This document shows, piece after piece, positions 44,566 through 53,953 of a stretch of 64,000 nt of DNA; the stretch's first letter is position 1; each line of letters begins with the position of its first letter. The stretch is from Pseudomonadales bacterium (GTDB lineage: Bacteria > Pseudomonadota > Gammaproteobacteria > Pseudomonadales > UBA7239). The position numbers were made by a program, and so were the translations under genes. The notes beneath the pieces are model-generated. The model saw nothing but the letters and a program-made list of their open reading frames with translations, did no database searches and was not told the origin of the DNA. The stretch is taken from NCBI GenBank assembly GCA_028280345.1, contig JANQLY010000003.1, positions 104,495-168,494 on the forward strand, given 5' to 3'.

Positions 44566-46872
44566 TTAGTTAAACAGGTGGAACATGCCGGTATATCCCA
44601 TGCCGATAAGCAGGCACAGGTAACCGACAAATGTGAGCCCGAGAATAAAAAAGCTGATTTTCGCGATGGTGTGGCCCCCGGGTGTGCGATCAAGGCGAAA
44701 CCCCCGAGCATAGAGAAATAACAGTATGATGAATGTTACGGGGATGATGAGCCAGCGCTCGGAAACGAGTGGGCTGACAATGACCATGGATTTAGCTTGA
44801 AAACTGTATGACCAGATTGCACGGTCTTCATAAGTTTGACCATTTTTAATCGCTTTCACGACAACAGCGTTATTGCCATCAACAAGCTGGATGTCCTGCC
44901 ACTGAAAACGGTGAACACTATCTCCACTTTTTGTTCCCATAGAAGTACCGTTAACAAACAGTTCAACCTCATCGAGGTTGGAGTAGGCTTTTATGTTGAT
45001 ACGATCGCTATCGCGATAGGTGTTGCGTTTGTCGGTGAGATGGACGAGAGGTTGGTCAGACCAGTTTGCCTGATAAAAATAAAACGCATCTTTCCTGATT
45101 CTGCGATCATAAGTCACAAGTCCTTTGTCATTAACACCCATGGTGTCGCCTTCGCGCCGAAACCATGAACTGAAATCAAACATGGCCCAGATAAAGCTGC
45201 CAGCTAGCCAGGGGCGCTCGGCAATATCGCGCCAGTTACCTTCGTGCTGGTGTGCTTGCCAGTTTTCCTCATGAACCGGGTCGCCAATGCCATAGGGTTT
45301 TACAAGATCGTCGCGGTGGTGTTGTATACTGGCGCCGGATCCGTATTCGCTTACCCCAAAAGCAAGTTGCGGTTTTGCCTGGCGGGTTGCATCGGCCCAG
45401 GGGCCCAGGGAGTCAATATCGCCATAGTACCAGCCATAGTAGCGATTCCAGAATTGCAGATCAGTTATCGTGTTTAGCGGTGCATCCGTGTCGGGATAAA
45501 AGGATGCGGATACAGTGGGGCGAAAAGGGTCTTCGGCTTTTGCCAGTTGCTGTAACTCCTTCACAAATGCACTGCCATCAAGGTCCGGGTCATCGGTGAC
45601 GGGTAATTCGTTGTAGATACCCCAGAAAAAAATCGACGGGTGGTTGTAACGCTGGCGAATCATTTCCTGTAGCTGGATACGTGTAGTTTGATGAAACGCA
45701 TCGCTGTTGTTATAACCGCCGATAGCGCCTGCAGGCATGCCAACCAGGGGTATCTCTGACCAGACCACAAAACCCTCGCGATCAGCGAGATCAAGTGTAT
45801 GCTTGCCGTGAGGGTAGTGAGCGAGTCGCAAGGCATTGGCACCCATTTCCTTGATAATCTCAATATCGATTTCGCGTTGGCTGTCGAGCAGTGCCTGACC
45901 ACGACCGGGCCAGTCTTCATGAAATGAGACGCCGCGTAGTGGGTAGGGTTCGCCATTTAATAGAAAGCCCTGTTCAGCATCGACGGAAAAGTAGCGTAGA
46001 CCAAGAGGTTCAGTGACTTCATCAAGAATTTCCTCCCCCTGTTTAACTTCTACCTTAACGGTATATAAATAGGGATCTTTTGTGCCATTCCACAGGCGCG
46101 GCTTGTCAAAGTGCAATGGCTGAGTAACTTGCTGTTGTGAATTTGCCGGCAAAGTGATACTGATTCCATGTTGACTGACTGGTCTGCGTTTGTCGTTAAG
46201 CGCAGTGGTAACCACTTGCAGGGTTTGCTCCTGATCGCTGCTGTTGTGTAAATGGCTTACAACATCAATATCGGCACTGGTTTTGCTAACGTGCTGTGGT
46301 AGCAGATAAACACCTTCAGACGCGAAGTCCTGCGGGCTGATATGAACTTCATTGGTTACAATCAAGCTTACTGGTCGGATCAGGCCGCCATAGATATTAA
46401 AGTCGCCTTCAAGTGGTGCAATATCATCGAAATCACTGTTATCGACGGTTACCATAATCGCATTGGTTATGGAAAAATCCACGGCGTCAGAGATATCAAC
46501 AACAAACGCGCTGAAACCACCGCGATGGTGAGCGAGGTGTTGGCCGTTTACCACAACATCGGCAACAAGGTTGGCGGCACCAAAGTGTAAAAACAGACGT
46601 TTGCCTTCGTGGCGTTTATTCAGACGCAAATGCTTGTGATAAGCCATAGCGCCGCGTGAGTATTGGATGCCAAGGGTTTGCTGGCGTTCTTCATCCCATA
46701 GCTCGGCGCCATTCCAGCTGTGGGGTAAATCAACAATTTCTGAGCGGGTTTCACCAAACAGATCGTTGCCAGTCAGTTGCCAGTGTTGATTGAGCGGGAT
46801 AATTTCGCGTCCCAGGCAGGAACCACTACCGAGCAGTAAAAAAAAGATCAGCAATGTTGTTGTTATTTTCAT
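44566..46872 (-). CDS. Glycoside hydrolase family 2 protein with C-terminal membrane helices
   Basis: This beta-galactosidase/beta-glucuronidase-like enzyme of about 768 residues has an N-terminal signal segment ending near GSGSCLG (a possible, atypical lipobox). A sugar-binding jelly-roll domain, an immunoglobulin-like domain and a TIM barrel follow. The acid/base Glu lies in FFWGIYNELPVTDDPD and the nucleophile Glu in AFGVSEYGSGASIQ; GVSFHEDWPGRG marks the barrel entry. A C-terminal Ig-like domain is followed by two membrane helices (WLIIPVTFIILLFLYARG and a last one from about 742). Membrane anchoring is unusual for GH2. The frame begins with TTG 46884; ATG 46872 is preferred. Substrate unknown. 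It lies 81 bp upstream of the giant gene. Confidence 0.85.
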   Translation of the reverse strand: MKITTTLLIFFLLLGSGSCLGREIIPLNQHWQLTGNDLFGETRSEIVDLPHSWNGAELWDEERQQTLGIQYSRGAMAYHKHLRLNKRHEGKRLFLHFGAANLVADVVVNGQHLAHHRGGFSAFVVDISDAVDFSITNAIMVTVDNSDFDDIAPLEGDFNIYGGLIRPVSLIVTNEVHISPQDFASEGVYLLPQHVSKTSADIDVVSHLHNSSDQEQTLQVVTTALNDKRRPVSQHGISITLPANSQQQVTQPLHFDKPRLWNGTKDPYLYTVKVEVKQGEEILDEVTEPLGLRYFSVDAEQGFLLNGEPYPLRGVSFHEDWPGRGQALLDSQREIDIEIIKEMGANALRLAHYPHGKHTLDLADREGFVVWSEIPLVGMPAGAIGGYNNSDAFHQTTRIQLQEMIRQRYNHPSIFFWGIYNELPVTDDPDLDGSAFVKELQQLAKAEDPFRPTVSASFYPDTDAPLNTITDLQFWNRYYGWYYGDIDSLGPWADATRQAKPQLAFGVSEYGSGASIQHHRDDLVKPYGIGDPVHEENWQAHQHEGNWRDIAERPWLAGSFIWAMFDFSSWFRREGDTMGVNDKGLVTYDRRIRKDAFYFYQANWSDQPLVHLTDKRNTYRDSDRINIKAYSNLDEVELFVNGTSMGTKSGDSVHRFQWQDIQLVDGNNAVVVKAIKNGQTYEDRAIWSYSFQAKSMVIVSPLVSERWLIIPVTFIILLFLYARGFRLDRTPGGHTIAKISFFILGLTFVGYLCLLIGMGYTGMFHLFN

Positions 46873-46965
46873 TGGTAGTGTCAAGGTTCGTTATTGGTGG
46901 TATTGGCAGCGATTGACACTGCTGCACGGGATAGTAACAGTTGGTAACGATGCGCGCAAAGTGGG

Positions 46966-47370
46966 TTATTTTGCCTGTTTTACCTTGTCACAGTAAACGG
47001 CGGTAACCGGGTCGTAGCGCTCTGCCCAGAACCAGTGTTTTTGCTCCCAACGATAGAGAATCAGTGGTTGTGGATTGGAGCGTTTAATGATCTCGTAGTG
47101 TGTGCCGGGCGTTGCATCAAATTCAAACAAGCACTGATAATCCCACTGATACATTGGGTAGCTTGTCAATATCTGACGCTTGCCTGGTGGGATGCTGACA
47201 AGAAAGGTAGTTTCATTGACAGTCTTTCCATCAACTTCGAGAATCGGCCCCCAGGTTTTCACAGTAGCAGGGGTATTGGTATCAGTAATCTCGGGCTGGC
47301 TAATGCAGCCGCCCAGAGTGCTGGCCAGTAGACAGTAAAGCAGGAAAAGTTTATGGCGCATCATGGTCAT
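46966..47370 (-). CDS. Small predicted lipoprotein of unknown function
   Basis: The 134-residue precursor has a lipoprotein signal peptide (MRHKLFLLYCLLASTLGGC, modified Cys at about residue 22), then a compact beta-rich domain containing VSIPPGKRQILTSYPMYQW and TPGTHYEIIKRSN, similar in outline to small PEGA-like or barrel-associated lipoproteins. Its ATG overlaps the stop of the upstream barrel gene (ATGA), so the two are translationally coupled and probably act together at the outer membrane. Two Cys residues in the mature domain (QCLFEF, VYCDK) may form a disulfide. No family was recognised. Confidence 0.6.
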   Translation of the reverse strand: MTMMRHKLFLLYCLLASTLGGCISQPEITDTNTPATVKTWGPILEVDGKTVNETTFLVSIPPGKRQILTSYPMYQWDYQCLFEFDATPGTHYEIIKRSNPQPLILYRWEQKHWFWAERYDPVTAVYCDKVKQAK

Positions 47371-48398
47371 CGGAATGTCAGCCCCACAGTATAACCGTCC
47401 ATATCATCTCCTATCAGAGCACCGGCTTTGAGGCCTATGGTACGCAGACCGAACCAGTTAAGTGGTTTGATATTCCACTCGTAATCGAGCCCTACACCCA
47501 CTTCGAAATAATTGGTAAAACCCAGAGCGAACTTTTCCTGGTCAAGAAAGCTCGTATGGTTAATATAGCTGACCCAGCGCCAGGAACGACCGTAGCTTTC
47601 CCATGCGGTTGGCCCACTTAAACGCAGTTTTACCAGTGCAGTATTACTCCAGCCATGGGTGTCGAGATAACGGTTGCTACTGCTAAAGGTGTCGGTGTAG
47701 GACAAATTGTACTGCCCGGTAAGTTCCAGCCGATTTTTCTGCCACCAGTGATCATAGACTGCTTCCAGTGAAGCCACGCCAGTCAGGGACTCTGCGGAGC
47801 TGTCAAAAAACGGTTCAGAAAAGGAAGGGTCAAGATTTGGAAACGGCTCGCCGATAGCTGCAGCTTTGGTATCGAGGTCGGCTACAATCAGGCTGCCATA
47901 GGGGCGCAATTTAAAACGCTGGGTAATGGGAAAGCTTAATCCAAATGTGCCGCGTGCAGATAGCAGGGAGCGTTCGATAAGTATTTCCACAGGTTCGCCA
48001 TTGCTGTTGGTGGCAAAAACTCTGTCGTCGAGTGTGCCGGTACCGATGGCGGCCCCCCAGTAGCCATCGTAGATGCGGTTATAGAAAGTAAACTCAGCAC
48101 CGAAGCCGAGCGAAGAGCGCACCAGATCGGAGTCCCGGTCGTCGGTGTCTACTCTAAAACTGGCACTATCGACCCCGGGGGCGGTGGTCAGGTTTACAAA
48201 CGCAATGATCGCGGTACCCGCATCTTCAGGAGATAGTTCACGGTACTGGGTGGTAACGGGGTTATTGGCATGTGCTGGCAAAAACAGGCACAGATAAAAC
48301 ATGCTGCAAAGCCACGCCATGCATTTACAGGCATTGTTGCTATAGGTGTTATAAGTATTGTTATAGGCTGCTTTGCCCATAAACTTCGCTCGGTGCAT
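47367..48398 (-). CDS. Outer-membrane beta-barrel protein (solitary autotransporter-barrel-like)
   Basis: The precursor has up to 343 residues. A signal peptide around residues 22-44 ends PAHA, followed by repeated amphipathic beta strands (FGAEFTFYNRIYDGYWGAAIG, RFKLRPYGSLIVADL, RWVSYINHTSF) and a terminal strand GYTVGLTFR ending in aromatic-x-Phe/Arg style, as expected of a BAM-inserted barrel. It resembles the solitary autotransporter-like barrels of vibrios, from memory and not by search. ATG 48398 or ATG 48380 could be the start. It is translationally coupled to the downstream lipoprotein and lies 54 bp after the radical-SAM gene. Confidence 0.6.
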   Translation of the reverse strand: MHRAKFMGKAAYNNTYNTYSNNACKCMAWLCSMFYLCLFLPAHANNPVTTQYRELSPEDAGTAIIAFVNLTTAPGVDSASFRVDTDDRDSDLVRSSLGFGAEFTFYNRIYDGYWGAAIGTGTLDDRVFATNSNGEPVEILIERSLLSARGTFGLSFPITQRFKLRPYGSLIVADLDTKAAAIGEPFPNLDPSFSEPFFDSSAESLTGVASLEAVYDHWWQKNRLELTGQYNLSYTDTFSSSNRYLDTHGWSNTALVKLRLSGPTAWESYGRSWRWVSYINHTSFLDQEKFALGFTNYFEVGVGLDYEWNIKPLNWFGLRTIGLKAGALIGDDMDGYTVGLTFR

Positions 48399-48452
48399 CG
48401 AAGACAGAAAAGCAGCTAGTATACGGGATTCATATAGGGCGATAAAGAACAG

Positions 48453-49883
48453 CTAGCGATTGCTCGCGATCAGGGCCTGATCATTATCGGGTAGTATTGG
48501 GTAACCTGAATTCAGGTTATAGCGAATAACGTTCTCACTGAGAACTTCCTTATTGTGGCCAAAATTTTTCCAGGCTTCGGAGTTCAGAGTAAAGCGTCTG
48601 GACGGTGAAGGTTGCTTGGTCAGGTAGAATTCAATCTGGTCATAACCGGCAGTACGTGCCCGTTGTTCAACCTCGCGTAAATCAGCATCGCTGTCATTCC
48701 AGCTAAACAGTACATACTTCCAGACAATCTCCAGTTGACAGCTCTCATCGCGCAGCCGTGACAAATAACTGATGTTTTTAAGCGCTTTTTCAAACTGAAA
48801 TGTGTCCCCCATATAGAGGCGGACATTCTGCTGGTTGCTGCCGTGCAAACTACTCCACACAGTCACAGAAATTTTTTTGGCTGCCTCGACAAGTTCCTGT
48901 GCGTGTTGCGCTTTGAGATAAACGCCATTGGTCGAAAAGATCACTTTAACGTCGGGTGCGTGATCGGCCAGGTAATTGAGAAATTCGCCAGTCCGGGGGT
49001 TCATAAAGGGCTCGCCATAAAAAAATAACTGCATGTGACTGACTTCGCGAATTTTCTCGCCAAAACTGCGCGCGACTTTCTCAAAGTCAATCAGCTCCTG
49101 GCTGCGACGGAAATCCTTGTTGAAGATAAAGCAGGTAGAACAAGTGGCATTGCAAATGCTTGCCGGTTCAATATGAAAGCGCGTTGACATAAGCTTTGCT
49201 TTGCCAAAGAAATCAGCTATCTGTGCACGCTGCGGTTGTACTGTGCAATAGTCCACGAGGCGCATACCGCCTGACGAGCCCTGGCAGTTATGCAGGCACT
49301 CCACACAGCCTGGGTATTTTTGTGGGTTGCGGAACAAATCCATTCGGTACTGAATAAATTTGTGTTGTAGTTCGGCATAGCTTTCCTGATAAATATTGCC
49401 AAAGGTATTTTGTTTTCTGACATCAACACAGCAAGGGGAGACATCGCCGTCAGTGGTAATCACGAGGTAATTCATTTCCTTGCAGATAAATTTGTGGCGA
49501 TAGGGTTTTCTTCCGGCCTGCTCCCCGTATTTCAGATAGTGCACATAGGGATTGTGCCCGGAGAGTCTTACGTCATTGTTACTGGTCAAATAAAAACGTG
49601 TGTCAAAGTTATGCTCCGGGTCGAGGCCGGCAGCCGCACCAACCGTGAGGTAGTGCTGGATCATATTGGGTGTGTCGAGGGTTATATTGCGCAGCTCGCA
49701 GCATTTTTTGTACCAGACATGATTGAAGTGGCCATGCTCGCGAATGGTGGCGATATCTGCCCTGAGATTTTTCCCGTTGTAGTGGTAGTCCAGGGCTGGA
49801 CCTTCTATATATTGCAGGTTAATAACCGGGGTTTCCCCGCAATTGGTGGTGGCTTTCTCATCCGGTATAAGATTATTGTCCAT
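48453..49883 (-). CDS. Radical SAM protein with N-terminal SPASM-like and NPDV-type repeat segments
   Basis: The 476-residue protein has an unusual order. Residues about 85-130 hold a FDTRFYLTSNNDV, NPYVHYLKYGEQAGRKP repeat like those flanking bacterial glycosyltransferases. Next comes a Cys-containing segment (TTDGDVSPCCVDV, NTFGNIYQESYAEL, then CVECLHNC) resembling an auxiliary SPASM cluster domain, which normally follows the radical SAM core. The core comes last, with CNATCSTC as the Cx3Cx2C motif for the 4Fe-4S/SAM cluster, then FFYGEPFMNP (the GGEP equivalent) and FSTNGV. Such enzymes modify peptides, proteins or sugars. It is the first gene of the minus-strand run toward the giant membrane gene. 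Substrate unknown. Confidence 0.75.
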   Translation of the reverse strand: MDNNLIPDEKATTNCGETPVINLQYIEGPALDYHYNGKNLRADIATIREHGHFNHVWYKKCCELRNITLDTPNMIQHYLTVGAAAGLDPEHNFDTRFYLTSNNDVRLSGHNPYVHYLKYGEQAGRKPYRHKFICKEMNYLVITTDGDVSPCCVDVRKQNTFGNIYQESYAELQHKFIQYRMDLFRNPQKYPGCVECLHNCQGSSGGMRLVDYCTVQPQRAQIADFFGKAKLMSTRFHIEPASICNATCSTCFIFNKDFRRSQELIDFEKVARSFGEKIREVSHMQLFFYGEPFMNPRTGEFLNYLADHAPDVKVIFSTNGVYLKAQHAQELVEAAKKISVTVWSSLHGSNQQNVRLYMGDTFQFEKALKNISYLSRLRDESCQLEIVWKYVLFSWNDSDADLREVEQRARTAGYDQIEFYLTKQPSPSRRFTLNSEAWKNFGHNKEVLSENVIRYNLNSGYPILPDNDQALIASNR

Positions 49884-50200
49884 GACTACTTGTCTTTAAC
49901 GTGCTCTATTATTGGTTTTTGCTCTTTTTTTGTGCAAATTCTTTATTTGTGACTGATATTTAAAAGTAATTAACCTGCCACAGCAACTGAAACTTTATCA
50001 GAAATCCGTCTTTTCCGATCAGGTTGAGACTCGGGATGGTGAGCAGGGCGGTTATCGTTTAAGATTGGTGTATTATGTTGGCCTGTTAAGGACCGCTCAC
50101 CCTGTAGAGGTGAAGGCATCAACAGAGGAAGGAAGATAGTCGTTCAGGAAGCCGAACTTTGTTTTGTATCAATAACAATCTGCAACAGCTATAGCCCGAT
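49884..50200. other. Divergent intergenic region
   Basis: These 317 bp lie between the divergent radical-SAM (-) and DUF1631/GGDEF/EAL (+) genes and should contain both promoters. No confident -35/-10 pair, riboswitch or operator was identified; no strong ribosome binding site precedes 50201 (an AGGAAGGAAG run lies 60 bp upstream). No plausible gene is seen. Confidence 0.5.
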
Positions 50201-53200
50201 ATGTCGTCAGTTCAACAGATGAAGGTCAGGATTTCCCTGCTTATGCTTGGCACCGAGCCGCTGCCTTGTCATATCACTGATGTTTCCCAGAATGGCATTG
50301 AGCTTGAGCTGGACAAAAAAGCGAAAATAGGCAATGTAGCCGGACTGTTTGAGCAGCCTGGTGCGGCAATTGCGGTGCTGGTAGAAGAGGAGGGGGAGTC
50401 TCCCTGGAAGGTACCTGCATTTTTTAAAATGCGGCGCGCCGGGCATGTTGAATTGAGTTTTCGTGGTGCGCCGCCCCAGGAGGCCAACCGTCTTGCCAGA
50501 CTGGTTAGTGAGCTGCGTTCAGAAAATCTCGATGTCACCTTTACCTTGAATCAACTTGAATCCTGTATTGAAGAATATGGTCGTTCAATATTTAAATCAT
50601 TTTTTTCGGGAGCAGATGAATATCTTTTTCTGAGCGCCCGTGATTCACACAGCACGCAGGAGCAACAGGACTATTTTGCTTTGCGCAATCAATTTCGTGG
50701 GCAGGCAAAAGCCATTCGTGAAGATTATGTTTACACGCTAAAACAACAGGTGAGAAGTCTACAGGATTTAGAGCAACAATCTGCAGATACATTTATGGAA
50801 GATTTCACACTGTTGGATATGGAACATTTGGATGACATTCTTGATGAGAAAGTCATTATTAATACGGTTTATGAGAGCTTTCAGGCAGATATTGAAAAGG
50901 CGCGGCTGCGTTTTCAGGCGTTGGTGGGTTGCGAAGTGCAGGAACCTTCTCTGGTTGTCAGTCCTGAGTCATTGTGTCGATCTTTTCGTAAGAGTATTTC
51001 CTGCATAGAAATTGACCATCAGATGTTGGCGCCGTTGTATAACCTTTACAAAAGTGCACTGCATGAGCATGTCGATAAACTCTATGCAACTTTTAACCAG
51101 ATACTGATTGATGCAGGTATTCTGCCGGATCTGGAAATCAGTAACCAGCAAGCAGCTTTGCGGCGGCGACAGCGAGAAGAGGCGCATACCGCAGGTGACA
51201 CTAAAGGAGGCCCTGGCCACGGTAGTGAATCAGATGGCGTACAGCTGTCTGCCGAAATAGAGTTGCAGGGACAGGAAACCCCGGGCAGCCATCAACCTTA
51301 TAACAGTCCGGAAAATTTATACCAGACGGTCAGAAACCTGATGGTCATCAGCAAGAAAAATCAGCATATACAACAGGCGCAGTATTTTTATGATGCCCCG
51401 GCCAGTGGAGAGCTGGTAACTCTGATCGAAGAGCTGGAAAAAACATCGGACTACGAAACATTATGCAAAAGCAAGGGAGGATTAAAACGTAGTATAGAAA
51501 ATCATTTGCCGGAGCAGCAGGATGGCCATAATTTTGCCTTATCTGCTACGCACAGTGATCTGATAGATCTGTTTGAAAATATGTTTGATGCGCTAGTGAG
51601 GGAAAATGGTCTGAGCAATGAGTTTGTCGACAAGCTCTATACGCTAAAGTCATCACTGCTGAAACGTATTATTCTTGATGAGACTTTTTTTACCGATAAA
51701 AGCAATATTGCTCGCTTGTTGTTAAATCGTTTGACATTTATCGGAGGGATTGCAGAACACCTGAACGACAAAACCTTGCAGCAGGTTAACCAGGTTATTG
51801 AGGCGGCGATTGCTGCGCCTGCCTATGATGTCGAGACGATTTATCAGGGCTCGGAAGCGGCAGCAGAGGTTATTGATCGTCAGGAAGAATTGCGCAAACG
51901 CTATGTTAATCGAACGGTGGCAGAGTATGAAGGTCAGGAGAAACTGCGCTTGGCCAATACCGGTGTTGATAAAACGATCAAGCGGCATGGTGCGAGAGAT
52001 AATACCTTGCCGAAAATCAGTGTAGATCTGCTTAATGCAGGATGGCGCCAGTACTTTTTGTTAACGTGGATGAACCTCGGCAAAGAAAGCGATGAGTGGC
52101 AAGAAGCAATAGAGGATTTCAGAACTTTGCTTGGCCTGTTTCAGCACCAGATAGAGGAGAAAGATTTTTTTAAGATTATTGAAGAAATAAAAGAAGCAAC
52201 CGTTTTACAAATGGCAAGTCGCATTGAGCAATGTATTAGTTCGACAAGTCCTGGCGTCAATATGGACGATTTGCCAATTACCGATCTTGTCGCAGCGATA
52301 GAGAATAAAACTTTTCCCAGGCATTTGTTTGAAGCCCTCCCGCTAGATGGCATCAGTGATTACAACGATCCTGATGTTGAACAGGATAAGCCCGACGAGC
52401 GTGATTTACGCATTCTCAAACAACTTGATGTCGATGATTGGGTGGGTTCACCGGTCGAGGCGCCAGGTACTTTTTTGCAGGTCGTCTGGATCAGTGATAG
52501 TCGCTCACAGTTTTCGCTAGCTGGTCGTGATGGCCGGGAAAAATCCTACCTCAATACCCGGGAAATGGCCGATATTATTCGCAGAGGCCATCAGATCATT
52601 AAGGACGATAAAAAGAATAGCGCTATTGACCGCGGTATTTACACTACGCTGCAACAGGTTTATCAGGAGCTGGCTTATCATCGCTGCCATGATGAGTTGA
52701 CAGCCTTGCTCAATCGCAAGGAGTTTGAGCGCAATATTGAACGCCTGTTAGTGAGTATGGGACAGCAGGAAGCTGAAGCCTATATGATGGATATTGATCT
52801 TGATCAATTCCATTTGCTGAATAATATTTGCGGCAATGCAGAAGCGGATAAGTTTCTTAAGAAAATAGCGGCAACACTGCGAGCCATGTTTCCTGACAAC
52901 GATAATATCGCTCGTATTGGTGGTAATGAGTTTGCTGTGGTGCTTGAAGATTATGATGAGCAGGGGGCGGTTAATATTGCGAATACGGTCAGGCAATATA
53001 TTTCCGAGCACTCTCTGACGGTACAAGACAACCCCTATACATTGACTGCGAGTATCGGTTTGGCGCGCTTTGATAGTCAGGCTGAGTCTGTGGCATCGAT
53101 TTTGCGGAAAAGTTCGAGCGCCTGTGTGATGGCCAAGGAGCAGGGAAGAGATGCTGTCGTTCTTTATTGTGAAGATGACAGCAGGGTGCAACATAGGAAG

Positions 53201-53953
53201 ACGCTGGAAGAGTGGTATCCAAAAATTAACGAAGCTATTGTCAATGATGATCTGTATCTCAAGGTACAGCGCATTGAGCCGATTGTGCCGCAGTACAGTG
53301 GCGAACCACACCACGAAATTTTACTAGGGCTTAATGACAAGGAGGGTCAGCCGATTCCAATTTTTCAGTTTATCGGTGCAGCCGAGTACTTTGATAAAAT
53401 GAAGGAGGTTGATCGCTGGGTGGTGGGAACATTGCTCGACTGGATCGAAGCCAATCCGCAACGGATTGATGATTTGCATGTGTTCTCGATAAACCTGTCA
53501 GGGCATACGGTATGTGATGAAGTATTTCTTGATTTCCTGGTTGAGCGCATAGAGAGTAGTTCTATTGATAATGAACGATTGTGTTTTGAAGTCACAGAAA
53601 CATCGGCAATTGAAAATATAGAAAAAGCCATTGCGTTTATTTCTGAAATCAGAAATCTCGGTTGTTCGTTCTCGCTGGATGACTTTGGCACCGGTTTCTC
53701 ATCCTATGAATATTTAAAACGTTTGCCCGTCGATCATCTGAAAATTGACGGTGTGTTTGTTAAAAATATTGTTAACAGCCCCGATGACTATGCGGTGGTA
53801 AAATCCATTACCGAGATTGGCCACTACATGGGCAAAAAAATTATTGCCGAGTTTGTTGAATCTGATGAGATTCGGGATTTATTAAAAGAAATCGGTGTGG
53901 ATTATGCGCAAGGGTTTGGTGTGGATAAGCCGAAGGTTTTGGTGGCTGAGTGA
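50201..53953 (+). CDS. PilZ-like/DUF1631/GGDEF/EAL composite protein with degenerate catalytic motifs
   Basis: This is a 1250-residue cytoplasmic c-di-GMP-related protein. Residues 1-110 look like a PilZ domain (CHITDVSQNGIELEL keeps D-x-S-x-x-G, but the RxxxR switch is not obvious). About 110-790 is a long helical DUF1631-like region (LNAGWRQYFLLTWMNLG, then FLQVVWISDSRSQFSLAGRDG). About 820-980 is a GGDEF domain (HDELTALLNRKEF) whose active-site motif is GGNEF at 907-911. About 1000-1245 is an EAL domain with EIL instead of EAL at its start, VTETSAI, DDFGTGFSSYEYL and AEFVES instead of AEGVE. It may bind rather than make or cleave c-di-GMP. The start lacks a good ribosome binding site. Confidence 0.82.
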   Translation: MSSVQQMKVRISLLMLGTEPLPCHITDVSQNGIELELDKKAKIGNVAGLFEQPGAAIAVLVEEEGESPWKVPAFFKMRRAGHVELSFRGAPPQEANRLARLVSELRSENLDVTFTLNQLESCIEEYGRSIFKSFFSGADEYLFLSARDSHSTQEQQDYFALRNQFRGQAKAIREDYVYTLKQQVRSLQDLEQQSADTFMEDFTLLDMEHLDDILDEKVIINTVYESFQADIEKARLRFQALVGCEVQEPSLVVSPESLCRSFRKSISCIEIDHQMLAPLYNLYKSALHEHVDKLYATFNQILIDAGILPDLEISNQQAALRRRQREEAHTAGDTKGGPGHGSESDGVQLSAEIELQGQETPGSHQPYNSPENLYQTVRNLMVISKKNQHIQQAQYFYDAPASGELVTLIEELEKTSDYETLCKSKGGLKRSIENHLPEQQDGHNFALSATHSDLIDLFENMFDALVRENGLSNEFVDKLYTLKSSLLKRIILDETFFTDKSNIARLLLNRLTFIGGIAEHLNDKTLQQVNQVIEAAIAAPAYDVETIYQGSEAAAEVIDRQEELRKRYVNRTVAEYEGQEKLRLANTGVDKTIKRHGARDNTLPKISVDLLNAGWRQYFLLTWMNLGKESDEWQEAIEDFRTLLGLFQHQIEEKDFFKIIEEIKEATVLQMASRIEQCISSTSPGVNMDDLPITDLVAAIENKTFPRHLFEALPLDGISDYNDPDVEQDKPDERDLRILKQLDVDDWVGSPVEAPGTFLQVVWISDSRSQFSLAGRDGREKSYLNTREMADIIRRGHQIIKDDKKNSAIDRGIYTTLQQVYQELAYHRCHDELTALLNRKEFERNIERLLVSMGQQEAEAYMMDIDLDQFHLLNNICGNAEADKFLKKIAATLRAMFPDNDNIARIGGNEFAVVLEDYDEQGAVNIANTVRQYISEHSLTVQDNPYTLTASIGLARFDSQAESVASILRKSSSACVMAKEQGRDAVVLYCEDDSRVQHRKTLEEWYPKINEAIVNDDLYLKVQRIEPIVPQYSGEPHHEILLGLNDKEGQPIPIFQFIGAAEYFDKMKEVDRWVVGTLLDWIEANPQRIDDLHVFSINLSGHTVCDEVFLDFLVERIESSSIDNERLCFEVTETSAIENIEKAIAFISEIRNLGCSFSLDDFGTGFSSYEYLKRLPVDHLKIDGVFVKNIVNSPDDYAVVKSITEIGHYMGKKIIAEFVESDEIRDLLKEIGVDYAQGFGVDKPKVLVAE

